64,000 bases of DNA. It comes from Butyrivibrio hungatei DSM 14810. GTDB lineage: Bacteria > Bacillota > Clostridia > Lachnospirales > Lachnospiraceae. The stretch covers positions 310,001 through 374,000 of the forward strand of contig NZ_FRDH01000003.1 of NCBI RefSeq assembly GCF_900143205.1. Direction: 5' to 3'. Shown piece after piece: positions 43,884 to 53,609 of the stretch. The first letter of the stretch is position 1. Every line of letters starts with the position of its first letter. The notes beneath the pieces were generated by a model. That model made no database searches, had not been told where the DNA came from, and saw only the letters and a program-made list of their open reading frames with translations. The translations under genes were made by a program, and so were the position numbers.

Positions 43884-44693
43884 ATGGCAAAGATAATCAA
43901 AGAAAAGCAAGACCTATCATACCTTCAGTGGTCACATGTCAGAAGTTCCAGCGGAACAGCTGGCACCTTTTTGAAAGCCACTTCTTCTTTGGATGGAGAA
44001 AAGAAATATTATAAGCTCTCAAATTTTGATCCGGTAAAAGGGGTTATTGGCCACGAATGCATCAATGAAATAATAGTTGATAGACTACTTGATCTTTTTG
44101 AAATTGAACATCTCTCATATGAGCTAATAAATGCTGAAATAGAGATTGAAGGAAAGACCTATAACACATATCTATGTGCTTCAACAGACTTCAAAAAATC
44201 CGGCGAGAGCAAGATAGCTCTTGATGACTATTACCGAACAAACGCCGAGCCTTCAGAATCTCACTATGATTTCTGCAAACGCATGGGATGGCAGAAATAC
44301 ATTGACACCATGATTGCTATTGATTTCATCATACTTAATAGAGACAGGCACGGTGCTAATATCGAAGTTCTTAGAAACGCAAGATCACGCACTCTTCGAA
44401 TTGCCCCTCTCTTCGACCATGGCGTATCTCTTCTTTATTCATGCTATACAGAAAAAGATGCCTTGAACTTCGACGTACTTGCAGATAAGCCATGCAACAA
44501 TTTCATCGGAAGTTACTCATGTACAGAGAATCTCTCTCTTCTAGACGTAAATAATAAGCCTTTAAATGTCAAACTTAAAAAAAATGATAAAAGCAGAATC
44601 TTTGAAGGATTAAATGATATCTTATCAGATATTTATATTGAAAAGATTTGGAAAATGATCTACGAAAGGTACAAAATATATGAAAAGCTATGA
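43884..44693 (+). CDS. Compact HipA-like kinase
   Basis: A 269-aa protein from ATG 43884 (GTGAGG 9 nt upstream; the ATG at 43866 overlaps that region). HipA kinase features are present: Lys44 in KKYYKLSNF, the catalytic loop NRDRHGAN (152-159, Asp154) and the metal-binding FDHG (Asp178), with a Ser/Gly-rich loop at 21-29. HipA proteins are ~440 aa, so the N-terminal subdomain is missing. HipA phosphorylates Glu-tRNA synthetase to stop growth; the target here is unknown. It overlaps the next gene by 14 bp behind twin operators, suggesting a toxin-antitoxin operon with the toxin first. Confidence 0.8.
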   Translation: MAKIIKEKQDLSYLQWSHVRSSSGTAGTFLKATSSLDGEKKYYKLSNFDPVKGVIGHECINEIIVDRLLDLFEIEHLSYELINAEIEIEGKTYNTYLCASTDFKKSGESKIALDDYYRTNAEPSESHYDFCKRMGWQKYIDTMIAIDFIILNRDRHGANIEVLRNARSRTLRIAPLFDHGVSLLYSCYTEKDALNFDVLADKPCNNFIGSYSCTENLSLLDVNNKPLNVKLKKNDKSRIFEGLNDILSDIYIEKIWKMIYERYKIYEKL

Positions 44694-45477
44694 AATACTA
44701 GATGAAGCTAATTTCATAAACATTGGTGTCCTTTTATACTATGAAAAGGCCAAAGAATTCATCATAGAACTCAACGAGAACCTTGATGAATGGACAGCTC
44801 CTCTTCTATTTACCAGTTTTGTAAAAAAGGGAATCTTCACCATTCCTAGAGATATAAGTCTTTTGTGGGTAAAAGAAAGAGTTATTCCAAGCGGAAGACA
44901 GAACATCGGATCAATACTATCAAATCATAAATTAAAAGCCTATGACGAGATGAAGCTTTTAGAACTAGCTGAGGGTCGTTGTTCTCAGGATAGCATGTTT
45001 ATCAGAAAAATTGACGATCTGCCTGAGTTTGTTCTTGATAGGCAAAAGAAAAATCTTATTGATTGTACGCCTCTGGATAGCGGAAACATTCTTTGCTTTT
45101 TTGCAGATACTAGTGTAAAAAAAGTCGAATTAAAAGCCTTTTCCAATGACTCAAAAATAGAAAAGGTAATAAAAAACAAAGCACTATTTAATTCCTGCAA
45201 AATTGGAACAGGTGGATACTGCGCCACTTTCAATGATTCCATTGATATTCCATCATGGGAACTCTATGACAAAGGAATCACTATTCCTCTTTCATATCAG
45301 GATTTCCTTACCTTTGCAGACAGGAACCTCTTTGACACCAGTGAAAGTTGCCAAGAGCTTGAATGCTCAAGACAAAACATCACATATCTAAACAAACAAG
45401 GATTGCTAAATCCCGTGAAAGAAAATGTAAAAGGGAATCTATATTTAAAGGGAGACGTAATAAAAACCAGGTGGTGA
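44680..45477 (+). CDS. DUF2442-type protein with C-terminal HTH, putative antitoxin/autorepressor
   Basis: A 265-aa protein whose start lies inside the end of the kinase gene (14-bp overlap). The N-terminal half (~1-110) is of unknown fold. A DUF2442-like segment (~125-210: ADTSVKKVELKAF, ATFNDSIDIPSWELYDKG) is followed by a helix-turn-helix (~215-265: DTSESCQELECSRQNITYLNKQG) that would read DNA much like an excisionase-type HTH. It is the obvious candidate to bind the ATTTGACGCGCGTCAAAT operators and neutralise the kinase. The role is inference from coupling. Confidence 0.7.
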   Translation: MKSYEILDEANFINIGVLLYYEKAKEFIIELNENLDEWTAPLLFTSFVKKGIFTIPRDISLLWVKERVIPSGRQNIGSILSNHKLKAYDEMKLLELAEGRCSQDSMFIRKIDDLPEFVLDRQKKNLIDCTPLDSGNILCFFADTSVKKVELKAFSNDSKIEKVIKNKALFNSCKIGTGGYCATFNDSIDIPSWELYDKGITIPLSYQDFLTFADRNLFDTSESCQELECSRQNITYLNKQGLLNPVKENVKGNLYLKGDVIKTRW

Positions 45478-45495
45478 CACAGTCACTACCTGGTT
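45465..45495. terminator. Bidirectional terminator overlapping a stop codon
   Basis: AACCAGGTGGTGAC (45465-45478) pairs with GTCACTACCTGGTT (45482-45495). The TGA stop of the DUF2442/HTH gene (45475-45477) lies within the 5' arm. T tracts follow on both strands, so it also ends the polysaccharide operon. Confidence 0.85.
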
Positions 45496-45514
45496 TCTTA
45501 TTTCATCCCAAAAC

Positions 45515-45850
45515 TCAAAGCACTTTCAAGCCTTTATAATCAACTATTCCGCCTATATTCTTGGCCTTCTTATATCCAAGCATTTTCATCTTATCTACTG
45601 CTCTTCTAGCCCTATTTCCGCTATGGCAATAAACAAAGATCATTGTGTCATGGTCTGGAATCTTGTCCTCAATTTCCAGAATGTCATCAACAGGGATATT
45701 GATGCTTCCTGAAATATGACCAGATTTATATTCTTCTTTCGTTCTAACATCCAGAAGGATTGCATCAGGTGTAGCTTCAAATTCCTTAAGATTCTCATTT
45801 ATGTCTGTATGTTTGAATAAACTTGTTAAGCCCTTTAATATGTTACCCAT
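45515..45850 (-). CDS. Rhodanese-like protein
   Basis: A 111-aa single-domain rhodanese with the active-site loop VYCHSGNRAR (Cys nucleophile) and the opening DVRTKEEYKSGHISGSINIP. It transfers sulfane sulfur; its acceptor is unknown. The ATG overlaps the last codons of the flippase gene by 8 bp, and GGAGG within that gene's end serves it. It is the last gene of the polysaccharide operon, although its link to polysaccharide is not obvious. Confidence 0.9.
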   Translation of the reverse strand: MGNILKGLTSLFKHTDINENLKEFEATPDAILLDVRTKEEYKSGHISGSINIPVDDILEIEDKIPDHDTMIFVYCHSGNRARRAVDKMKMLGYKKAKNIGGIVDYKGLKVL

Positions 45851-47270
45851 TTGTCTTCCTCCTGATTAAATTCTTTATAGAAAGAAGAATGCCAAGTACA
45901 GCAAGATAAAATACTCCACTGATCAGAATCTTTACAAATAGAGCTATCAGCTGGCTAGAAATCGTTGGGGTATACCCCTGAAAAGTCACATACATTGCTA
46001 TTCCAGATAGGATAAATGGAATAGAATTTATAATATTTCTACCAATGTTCGCTTCTTTGAAAACGCTTATAGACTGAACCACACATACTACAATCTCTGC
46101 TACTAGTGTTCCAATGGCAGCACCTATAGAAGCATATTTCGGAATCAATAACACGTTTAGCACTAAATTAACTGCCGCTCCAGAAAAAAGAGATGCAACA
46201 AACAACTTATCCTTTTTTCTTGGCAAAAGATATTGTGTCCTAATAACATTGGCAAATGCCAAAAAGATACAACTTGGAAGAACAACATTAAACAGTATGA
46301 TACATTTTTCAAACCCCTCTCCATAAAACAAAGGTACAAAAATGTCTGACACTGTCATAATCCCAACACAAATTGAAGTAGAAATGAACATAGCAAATAT
46401 GATGGATTTCTCAAATATCAACTCTGCTTCTTGGGCTTTTTCATTCTTAGAAATTATATTAGACATCCTAGGAAGCATCACTGTTCCCAATGCTGTAATA
46501 AGCGCCAATGGGACATTTATTATTTTTTCGCAACTATGGTAATAGCCAACTTCAATCTCAGATGCTAATGAACCAAGCATAATCTTATCCATGGTTTTAT
46601 ATATGCTCACTGCTATTGTTGGTAAAAACAATACAAGATTAGGTTTTATATGCTTTTTTATTCCATCAAGCGTTGGCCTTATGTATTTTATTCTTTTAAA
46701 GACAACCGGAAGCGCAACTAAATTACTAAAAAAGAAACCAATACAATAGATAAGTGCGTACTTCCACGTATCTTCTGCATTTTTAACGACAATAAAAATA
46801 GCCAGAGTAGTGAAAATTTTCGTGATCAAATCCCTAACTGTAGTAACCTTAAACTCTTCTAGTCCGTATAATGCCCAAGTCAGATCAATGCAGCCAGTAA
46901 AGACCATTATGATAAAGATACATGCTATCCCCTTATTTGATGCAATAGTCATGACATAGATTACATATATAAACGTAATTATTATGCCCATAAATATTTG
47001 GAATCCATATATTTCGCAGAAAGCCCGTGACAGTTTTTCTTTATCATCTTTAACATAGGCTACAGTCCTATTTCCATAATTCTGTAGTCCAAGTTTTATG
47101 AACATATAGAAGTAAAATGCTATTGAATAGTTATATGAATACTTTCCAAGCCCTTCTGCATGTAATATGCGAGATAGGTATGGCAATGTAATAAGCGGAA
47201 TAATTATTCCGCTTAACTGATATATCGCATTAAATATAAAGTTTCTTTTTACACTCACTTTTTGCGCCAT
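45843..47270 (-). CDS. Wzx-type polysaccharide flippase
   Basis: A 475-aa membrane protein with twelve to fourteen TM helices, of the MOP/polysaccharide transporter family (IYQLSGIIIPLITLPYLSRILHAEGLGKYSYN is the typical opening region). It flips lipid-linked repeat units across the membrane. The start ATG overlaps the preceding stop (TAATG at 47268-47272), so translation is coupled to the ATP-grasp gene. Confidence 0.92.
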   Translation of the reverse strand: MAQKVSVKRNFIFNAIYQLSGIIIPLITLPYLSRILHAEGLGKYSYNYSIAFYFYMFIKLGLQNYGNRTVAYVKDDKEKLSRAFCEIYGFQIFMGIIITFIYVIYVMTIASNKGIACIFIIMVFTGCIDLTWALYGLEEFKVTTVRDLITKIFTTLAIFIVVKNAEDTWKYALIYCIGFFFSNLVALPVVFKRIKYIRPTLDGIKKHIKPNLVLFLPTIAVSIYKTMDKIMLGSLASEIEVGYYHSCEKIINVPLALITALGTVMLPRMSNIISKNEKAQEAELIFEKSIIFAMFISTSICVGIMTVSDIFVPLFYGEGFEKCIILFNVVLPSCIFLAFANVIRTQYLLPRKKDKLFVASLFSGAAVNLVLNVLLIPKYASIGAAIGTLVAEIVVCVVQSISVFKEANIGRNIINSIPFILSGIAMYVTFQGYTPTISSQLIALFVKILISGVFYLAVLGILLSIKNLIRRKTNG

Positions 47271-48157
47271 TATATACCAGATTCCAAATCCCACTGATTT
47301 CCTAATATCTCATCAAATTCCTCTGGAACATGTTTAAATAATCCACTTCCAGTTGAAAAGGTCATTTCACCAAAATATATCTTTCCATTGACATTATATA
47401 GATCCACCCTTACGTGTGAAAAACCTTCAGAAAGCTTCTCTGCTATTTCAATCATTTTTGAATAATTAGCAGGTTTTTCAATCTGCTTAGTAATAGGTGT
47501 AAAATCCGCTCTGTAATATGGCAACAGATTAAAATTCTTATCAAATATGCCCAATTTCGCATTTGTATGAATAGGATAGGTGTCTATCATTACATATAAA
47601 CAATAAACCTTTCCTCCAAAGCAAAAAAATTTATAATCAGGCAAATCACCTTCGCAATCCTCTAAAAGGTTTTTCTCGATGTATATCTGTGGTCTAATGT
47701 CTTTGTATTGCATTTCAAATGAATTATATGCAAAGTTCTGCTTCAGCCAACTATTAGCTTTATCTTTAATATCATCAAAGCTAATTTCTTTTTTATCATC
47801 AACTACAACATTCAACCCGCTACCATGATTTGCTTTGATAACAAAACTGTCTGGCAAAGAATCATAGTCTATATCATCGGCAGAACTATATGCTTTACCA
47901 ATGGTAGGAATAAGATATTCTCCTCCTATTTTTTCTTCCACCCAGCTTCTAACTGCCACCTTATCCGACAATCTTGATATCATCGGATCGTTCCTATTAA
48001 TCTTACTCCACTGAATCTTCTCTGTATAAGTTCTTGGATTTTTCAGGTTGCATTTTTTTCCCATTATTTTTTTGTACTTATAACTAACATACATACCCCA
48101 ACACTTCTTGGGCATGTGCTTTTTTATTTTGATAAACACTTCTCTTTTTATAGCCAT
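47270..48157 (-). CDS. ATP-grasp (TupA-like) polysaccharide biosynthesis protein
   Basis: A 295-aa protein; I choose ATG 48155-48157 over a TTG at 48211. It matches the TupA-like ATP-grasp family found in capsule and teichuronopeptide loci (NPRTYTEKIQWSKINRNDP, DSFVIKANHGSG, YKFFCFGGKVYCLYV, HVRVDLYNVNGKIYFGEMTF). It probably ligates an amino acid or similar acid to a sugar of the polymer. It is coupled to the flippase by TAATG. Confidence 0.85.
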   Translation of the reverse strand: MAIKREVFIKIKKHMPKKCWGMYVSYKYKKIMGKKCNLKNPRTYTEKIQWSKINRNDPMISRLSDKVAVRSWVEEKIGGEYLIPTIGKAYSSADDIDYDSLPDSFVIKANHGSGLNVVVDDKKEISFDDIKDKANSWLKQNFAYNSFEMQYKDIRPQIYIEKNLLEDCEGDLPDYKFFCFGGKVYCLYVMIDTYPIHTNAKLGIFDKNFNLLPYYRADFTPITKQIEKPANYSKMIEIAEKLSEGFSHVRVDLYNVNGKIYFGEMTFSTGSGLFKHVPEEFDEILGNQWDLESGI

Positions 48158-48277
48158 TTTTCCAAGTTCCCTTTGTTCTGAAGAAAATTCCTTCTCACCT
48201 TTTCCTCTCAAAACGTATATATAACGGAAATGATATATCCAAAAGAAAAATATTCTGAACCATTGTACTGGTAAAAA

Positions 48278-49462
48278 TCATCTCCATACCAACTTTAGCC
48301 TGTATTTTTCTGCTGACTCGTATTCATAATTTACTTTTTTATTGTATAGTGCGTTTGATAAAAGAATCAAAAACAAATTCTGTGATAGGAAAAAGAAGTT
48401 ATTCTCCATAATTCCATAAATTGAATACATACACAGAATCATCACAAGGAAATTGTGTCCACTGTTTTTTAAAATAAACATAGTTTTAATGAAAACTACA
48501 GAAAAAAGAATAAATACCAATATTCCATATCTTATAAGTATAGAAGCATAGGCATTATCAAGCCAAAAATGAAGAACTCTGCCAGTTCCTGGTTTTTTTA
48601 CTATCATCTTAACTTCCTGCCCAAGCATTTTTATTCCATAATAATTTATTACTTTATGGCACAACGAAAACCTATGAGAAAGAAAATCGTCAAATTTAGC
48701 AAGTATATGAATTCTCTTAACATTAGTAATTGATAAGAGGACACTCATAATATTTGCTATAATCGCTATGCTTATATAAATGTCACTCAAAAAACTTAGC
48801 TTCACACCTAAAATTGCCAAGAAATAGTAAATTGTTATCAACACAGCAAAAATAATCAAAGCATAACAAGCCGTCTTTGAATTTGCCGTATTATAGATAA
48901 AATAAGATGCCCAAATAACCACTAAAAAATCTAATATATTAAATTTTTTTCTCCTTAGATAACATCTACACACGACCAAAAGGAAAATTCTAATTCCTAA
49001 CTGATTTGGATGTGTGAAACCATATGAATGTCTTAAAATATTGCCTCTGTAAAATGTGTATTCTTCAATGAATCCAAAATAGAAAAGATAAAAAATCCAA
49101 AACACCATCAACAGCTGGACATAATATGCTACTTTGACAGCCTTTTCAAAATCTATATCGCGTGTAGCTACTATAAAGAGCCATGTAGACATCATAATAT
49201 TATGATGTGACTGCAATGTTACTATAGCAATTAATCCGGTAGTAATAACAACAATAGCAAGTTCTTTTAGCTCATACTTTTGAAAAAACACTATCTGTAT
49301 TAAAAGCATAGCCAAAACAACATAAGCAAAAGTATCATTAAGCTGACTTGTTTCCATGCCGAAGATTTTTTCAATTTTCGAATTAAAAATAACCTCTGAC
49401 CCAAACCAAAACGCCAGTATCAGATATATGAAATTATGACCAATCCTACTTTTATTCTCCAT
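48278..49462 (-). CDS. Wzy-like O-antigen/polysaccharide polymerase
   Basis: A 394-aa membrane protein from ATG 49460-49462, which overlaps the end of the GT4 gene. About eleven TM helices are predicted, with a large extracellular loop (~245-310) and no enzymatic motif, the usual picture for Wzy polymerases; HSYGFTHPNQLGIRIFL resembles the conserved loop. The assignment rests on topology and on its place beside Wzx and glycosyltransferases. A 120-bp gap follows before the ATP-grasp start. Confidence 0.75.
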   Translation of the reverse strand: MENKSRIGHNFIYLILAFWFGSEVIFNSKIEKIFGMETSQLNDTFAYVVLAMLLIQIVFFQKYELKELAIVVITTGLIAIVTLQSHHNIMMSTWLFIVATRDIDFEKAVKVAYYVQLLMVFWIFYLFYFGFIEEYTFYRGNILRHSYGFTHPNQLGIRIFLLVVCRCYLRRKKFNILDFLVVIWASYFIYNTANSKTACYALIIFAVLITIYYFLAILGVKLSFLSDIYISIAIIANIMSVLLSITNVKRIHILAKFDDFLSHRFSLCHKVINYYGIKMLGQEVKMIVKKPGTGRVLHFWLDNAYASILIRYGILVFILFSVVFIKTMFILKNSGHNFLVMILCMYSIYGIMENNFFFLSQNLFLILLSNALYNKKVNYEYESAEKYRLKLVWR

Positions 49463-50606
49463 ATCTACCACTTAAAGTTAATTCGTAAAGATCACTAATA
49501 TCACTAAAGTACTTCTCCTCAGTGAAATAACTCATAGCCTTTTTCTTAGCATTATCCCCCAATTTTGTCATTACTTTTACATTATCGATAAGATATTGCA
49601 TCTTCTCACAAAGATCTTTGCTATCACCGTTTTTGTATAATAAACCATTTTGCAAGTTATCAACTAATTCGGGATTTGCTCCACTATCACTTGCAATCAC
49701 ACACACACCCGCAGCCATATATTCTGCCGTAGTTCTTCCAAATCCTTCGTCACTTGAGCACATCAGTCCACAATGATAATTATGAAGCTCCTCTATTACA
49801 TTTTTCCTATATCCCATAAACCTTATAGTTTTTTCTAATTTGTACTCTTTGACAAGCACCTTTAGATCACGAATAAGCTGAGCATCTCCATCCCCATAAA
49901 AATCCACTATCACTTTATCTTTATTATTCAAATTCTTAACAGCATCAATGACTTCTTCATGACCTTTCCTAGGGATAAATCCACTTGTCATAACAAACTT
50001 CACTACTTCATCTTCAGATTCTGCTTTAGTATTAACGGATGGAAATGAGACTCCATTATATATCCTAACAATTTTATTTTGGTCTAATCCCCATTCTATC
50101 CATTTTTTTCTAACATACTCTGAAACTGCAATAAACTTTGTCGCATGACTATTCATATAATGAATATGGTTTTTCCTCAATATAACTCTATCTCTTCCTG
50201 GCTCTCTTAAATGCCAGATCAAAGGAATTCCATATTTTTTAGACAATTCAGCACCAATGTCAATTCTTGATGAATTACAATGAATCAAATCAAAAGAATG
50301 TGAACTCATGATCTTGCGGATTTTTATGCATGTAATCAAATTTCCTGCATCATGCTGAAATTTCTTAAATACACATCGCAATATATTTCTTATTCCAGTC
50401 TTCTTTCCCTGATACTCCATGAAGTAGTAATACGGTAATTTGACCACTTCACATCCTATTTCACTATAGAAAGAAATATCCACCATGCTTGAAGGCACCA
50501 TTATTACGACATTATGTCCTTTTTGAATCAATCCTCTAACAAGCGTCTTCCCAGAAAAAGCAGCTCCATATTTAGTATCTCTCTCTACAATAAATAATAT
50601 GTTCAT
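49452..50606 (-). CDS. Glycosyltransferase family 4
   Basis: A 384-aa GT-B fold enzyme from ATG 50604-50606. It begins MNILFIVERD with a Gly-rich N-terminal loop (FSGKTLVRGLIQKGH). The GT4 nucleotide-sugar site is at VMTSGFIPRKGHEEVIDAV ... DEGFGRTTAEYMAAGV (E-x7-E motif). It adds a sugar to the lipid-linked repeat unit. Donor not predictable. It overlaps the polymerase gene by 11 bp. Confidence 0.9.
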   Translation of the reverse strand: MNILFIVERDTKYGAAFSGKTLVRGLIQKGHNVVIMVPSSMVDISFYSEIGCEVVKLPYYYFMEYQGKKTGIRNILRCVFKKFQHDAGNLITCIKIRKIMSSHSFDLIHCNSSRIDIGAELSKKYGIPLIWHLREPGRDRVILRKNHIHYMNSHATKFIAVSEYVRKKWIEWGLDQNKIVRIYNGVSFPSVNTKAESEDEVVKFVMTSGFIPRKGHEEVIDAVKNLNNKDKVIVDFYGDGDAQLIRDLKVLVKEYKLEKTIRFMGYRKNVIEELHNYHCGLMCSSDEGFGRTTAEYMAAGVCVIASDSGANPELVDNLQNGLLYKNGDSKDLCEKMQYLIDNVKVMTKLGDNAKKKAMSYFTEEKYFSDISDLYELTLSGRYGE

Positions 50607-50633
50607 CCACAAACTCTCTCAAATACCATAAAA

Positions 50634-51551
50634 TCATAAAGTCAAATACATCCAGATATTTCTCTTAGAACGTTTTATTCCATACTTCAAAAAAACAGAG
50701 ATTCTTTTTATTTTTCCATAATCATAAAAAGCCTTTAATGAATTTATCATTTCTCTGTCACGTTCATGTAAAAAGTCAACACAAGATAATTCAATCGCCT
50801 GTCTAACAAATCTTTCTGTCCTATCCTTTGATTTCTTCACTTGTTGTCCCATAAATAGATTTTTAACATAGTCTAAGTAATTATCTTTTTTTGCGCCAAC
50901 TTCGTTATTTGAATGTTGTCTGTACTTAATAAGCGCTTTATCAACATATACGATTTTTCCAGTAGCAGAAGCAACGCAGACCAACCACCAATCATGATGA
51001 AACAAACTGCTAGTATTCTCAAGCCTTAACGTTTGTTTTGCAAGACTGTTATTAAATAAGCATGTGCAACCAGCGGCAATATTTTCAGAAATAACCTGAT
51101 TAAGTTTTGTTCTCCTTGGATTTATGTTGCAATAACTCATGAAAGAATCTGAAATTACGTGCAAGTCAGAGCCAACGACTATCATATCTGAAAACAGCAA
51201 TACTGGTGCATGATTCTCATTCTCTTTTTTAGCAATCTGCATCATTATTTCTATTTTGTCTGAGTTCCAGACATCGTCTTGATCTGCAAACATGTACCAA
51301 TCAGCTTGTACCATGCTTAGCATATACATAAAGTTATTATTAGCAGAGTGTTGAAAAGTTTTCCCTTCAATAACCTTTATTTTGTCAGGAAATTCTCTTT
51401 CATATTCTCCAATAATTTCCTCTGTTGAATCGCTCGAACCATCATCATGAATATATAAGCAATAGTCATCATAGTTTTGGTGCATGATTGACTCTATAGC
51501 TTGACATATATATTTTTCTCCATTGTATGTAGCCATCAAAACAGCAAGCAT
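50634..51551 (-). CDS. Glycosyltransferase family 2 (rhamnosyltransferase-like)
   Basis: A 305-aa GT-A enzyme from ATG 51549-51551, with GTGGAG inside the end of the preceding gene. It has VLMATYNGEKYICQAIESIM, HDDGSSDSTEEII and the metal-binding DQDDVW, the pattern of RfbF/WsaF-like rhamnosyltransferases. The C-terminal segment with FHHDWW is typical. It overlaps the WbsX-like gene region by spacing of 4 bp. Confidence 0.9.
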   Translation of the reverse strand: MLAVLMATYNGEKYICQAIESIMHQNYDDYCLYIHDDGSSDSTEEIIGEYEREFPDKIKVIEGKTFQHSANNNFMYMLSMVQADWYMFADQDDVWNSDKIEIMMQIAKKENENHAPVLLFSDMIVVGSDLHVISDSFMSYCNINPRRTKLNQVISENIAAGCTCLFNNSLAKQTLRLENTSSLFHHDWWLVCVASATGKIVYVDKALIKYRQHSNNEVGAKKDNYLDYVKNLFMGQQVKKSKDRTERFVRQAIELSCVDFLHERDREMINSLKAFYDYGKIKRISVFLKYGIKRSKRNIWMYLTL

Positions 51552-51555
51552 ATAT

Positions 51556-52752
51556 TTACGCTCCACTCTTACCAAAAGCTTTTTTTAAAGCTTCCAGATA
51601 ACCATACTTATTCTTTTCATCTGGCTCTATATAGCATCCTTCTGCCCATTCATTCCACGCATTCAAAAAGATATATTCTTTTTTGTATTCATTTTTCACT
51701 TTGTCTATTAAACATGTCATATTCTTTTCAAATTTTTGTGGCGTACTTCCATAGATTATGCGAGCTTCATATTTTGTTCTAGCTGTATTATCCCAATTAA
51801 CAAATGCTCCTGGATAATAAGAAGGACTTACTTTTCGATTAAGTATTTTTTCCCATATTAGATCATATTTGATTCTGTTTAATAAAAGCCCCCCCATCCT
51901 TTTGGGCCATTTCTTTTTAAAAAATAAACGAAGTATCCTTTTAGCGCCATTACAGTAACAAATAACATTTAAAGGAAAAAGATTTACAAATTCTTTTATC
52001 GCACCATGTATCGGATAATATTTCGTGCTCCTTATCGTAAAACCAGGCTCATACATTATATTTCCATCCAGGTTATCATCTATCCTCTTAAACCTGTTGG
52101 CTGCACAATAATCCGTTCCCTGTGCCATAATGAAAAGATCCTTGAAGCCTGCTTCTTTCGCCATTTTTCTCCAACATTTTATCATCTCGCTAAATTGAGG
52201 CACCAGTTCAGGTCTATACACTATAATCAATGGTTTTTCAGCTATCCTTATATACCTTTCATCTTTAAAAAATTCTAAAAGATACAAAAAATGCTTTTTC
52301 CACTCAGTTTCACCACCATATTTTTGCTCAATGAGGATATCTGTATTTCCTTTTGCACCATTCCACTTTCTTGTCCAAGACTCATTTGCCCACGATAAAC
52401 AAAAATGAATATTTAGAGATTTATCATCAAGAAATTGTTCCAATGGCTTTTCCATTAACAGTTTTCCATTAAACCAATAGTGATAGAAGCAAAAACCATA
52501 AACCCCATACTTTTTAGCCAGTTCTATTTGCCAAAGCCAAGTATCTTTATTTAACAAATTATAGTAGTTTTCATTCAACGGAATATGCGGCTGATAATGG
52601 CCTTCATACAAAGGTCTAGCTTTTCTTGTATTGGTCCATTCTGTGAAGCCTTCTCCCCACCAATTATCATTTTCCTTAAATCTATGAAATTGTGGTAAAT
52701 AAAAGGCTATTACCTTAGGATTATTAGTATCCATCAACGTTTTTCCATTCAT
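51556..52752 (-). CDS. WbsX-like (GH99-related) polysaccharide biosynthesis protein
   Basis: A 398-aa protein of the glycosyltransferase WbsX family (PF14307). The opening VIAFYLPQFHRFKENDNWWGEGFTEW and the downstream FCLSWANESWTRKW and FLNAWNEWAEGCYIEPD segments are characteristic. The family sits in O-antigen and capsule clusters and has a GH99-like barrel. Its ATG overlaps the LicD stop (ATGA at 52749-52752). Confidence 0.9.
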   Translation of the reverse strand: MNGKTLMDTNNPKVIAFYLPQFHRFKENDNWWGEGFTEWTNTRKARPLYEGHYQPHIPLNENYYNLLNKDTWLWQIELAKKYGVYGFCFYHYWFNGKLLMEKPLEQFLDDKSLNIHFCLSWANESWTRKWNGAKGNTDILIEQKYGGETEWKKHFLYLLEFFKDERYIRIAEKPLIIVYRPELVPQFSEMIKCWRKMAKEAGFKDLFIMAQGTDYCAANRFKRIDDNLDGNIMYEPGFTIRSTKYYPIHGAIKEFVNLFPLNVICYCNGAKRILRLFFKKKWPKRMGGLLLNRIKYDLIWEKILNRKVSPSYYPGAFVNWDNTARTKYEARIIYGSTPQKFEKNMTCLIDKVKNEYKKEYIFLNAWNEWAEGCYIEPDEKNKYGYLEALKKAFGKSGA

Positions 52753-53591
52753 CTGATTATTTCAACATCACCATGTTTTTCTCTATCACTTATAGGAGGT
52801 AATTCCATATAATTCTGGCCATAAATTTGTTTTACATACTCTTCAGCTTTTTCATATATAGGTATTTCACAACCAGAAAACTGATGCATTTTCCCTTTAC
52901 CTATCATTTCCTTTGAAATCATCTCTCTTTTTCTATATCGTCCACTGTATACACACACAACTTTTGAATTATCATAATCGTATTTACAGCAAAGCTTATT
53001 ATACTTTTTGACAAGTTTATCCTCATCTAATCTATCTATGATTGGAGATATCAAATGCCCGTATTTAATAACAACTCTCTCGATAAAAGGCCTATGTCTC
53101 CTATTTTTCATATATTCAATCTTCTGAAGGTATTTTATCCTCTTAAGTTTTAAAACAGTGAAAATGAACATGATACGATAGAAATGAATCATCCTCAATA
53201 AGCCATTATTAGGAGTACCATCAATCGGAAAAACATCTATATACAAATATGGAAATAGCTCATTCCACTCACTATCTCCTCTGCTACATCTAACCGTAGT
53301 ATCCATAAATCTGGAAAAAAGTAACTCTTTATCAAATTTTGCCGAAATTCCTTTATCAAACAACTTATTTGACTCTTCACTAATTAGTATTTCATAGTCT
53401 TTCCTTGGAATAGCAATATCCATATCATCATCCCAAGGAATAAAGCCATCGTGCCTAATCGCACCCAAAGCAGTTCCGCCGCAACCATAATAACGTATCT
53501 TTTTCTTGTCACAAAAATCTGCCAAAATTCCATATAACCTTAATAATTCATTTTGGAGGTCATCTAATTTATTTTCATTTGTATTATCCAT
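52749..53591 (-). CDS. LicD-family phosphotransferase
   Basis: A 280-aa protein from ATG 53589-53591 (GAGTGG upstream). It carries the LicD nucleotidyltransferase-fold motif GCGGTALGAIRHDGFIPWDDDMDIAI with the metal-binding Asp cluster. LicD proteins transfer phosphocholine or another phospho-substituent onto surface glycans. A downstream RYRKREMISKEM region is typical. It follows the radical SAM gene by 18 bp. Confidence 0.92.
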   Translation of the reverse strand: MDNTNENKLDDLQNELLRLYGILADFCDKKKIRYYGCGGTALGAIRHDGFIPWDDDMDIAIPRKDYEILISEESNKLFDKGISAKFDKELLFSRFMDTTVRCSRGDSEWNELFPYLYIDVFPIDGTPNNGLLRMIHFYRIMFIFTVLKLKRIKYLQKIEYMKNRRHRPFIERVVIKYGHLISPIIDRLDEDKLVKKYNKLCCKYDYDNSKVVCVYSGRYRKREMISKEMIGKGKMHQFSGCEIPIYEKAEEYVKQIYGQNYMELPPISDREKHGDVEIIR

Positions 53592-53609
53592 AACCAATTA
53601 ACCACTCAA

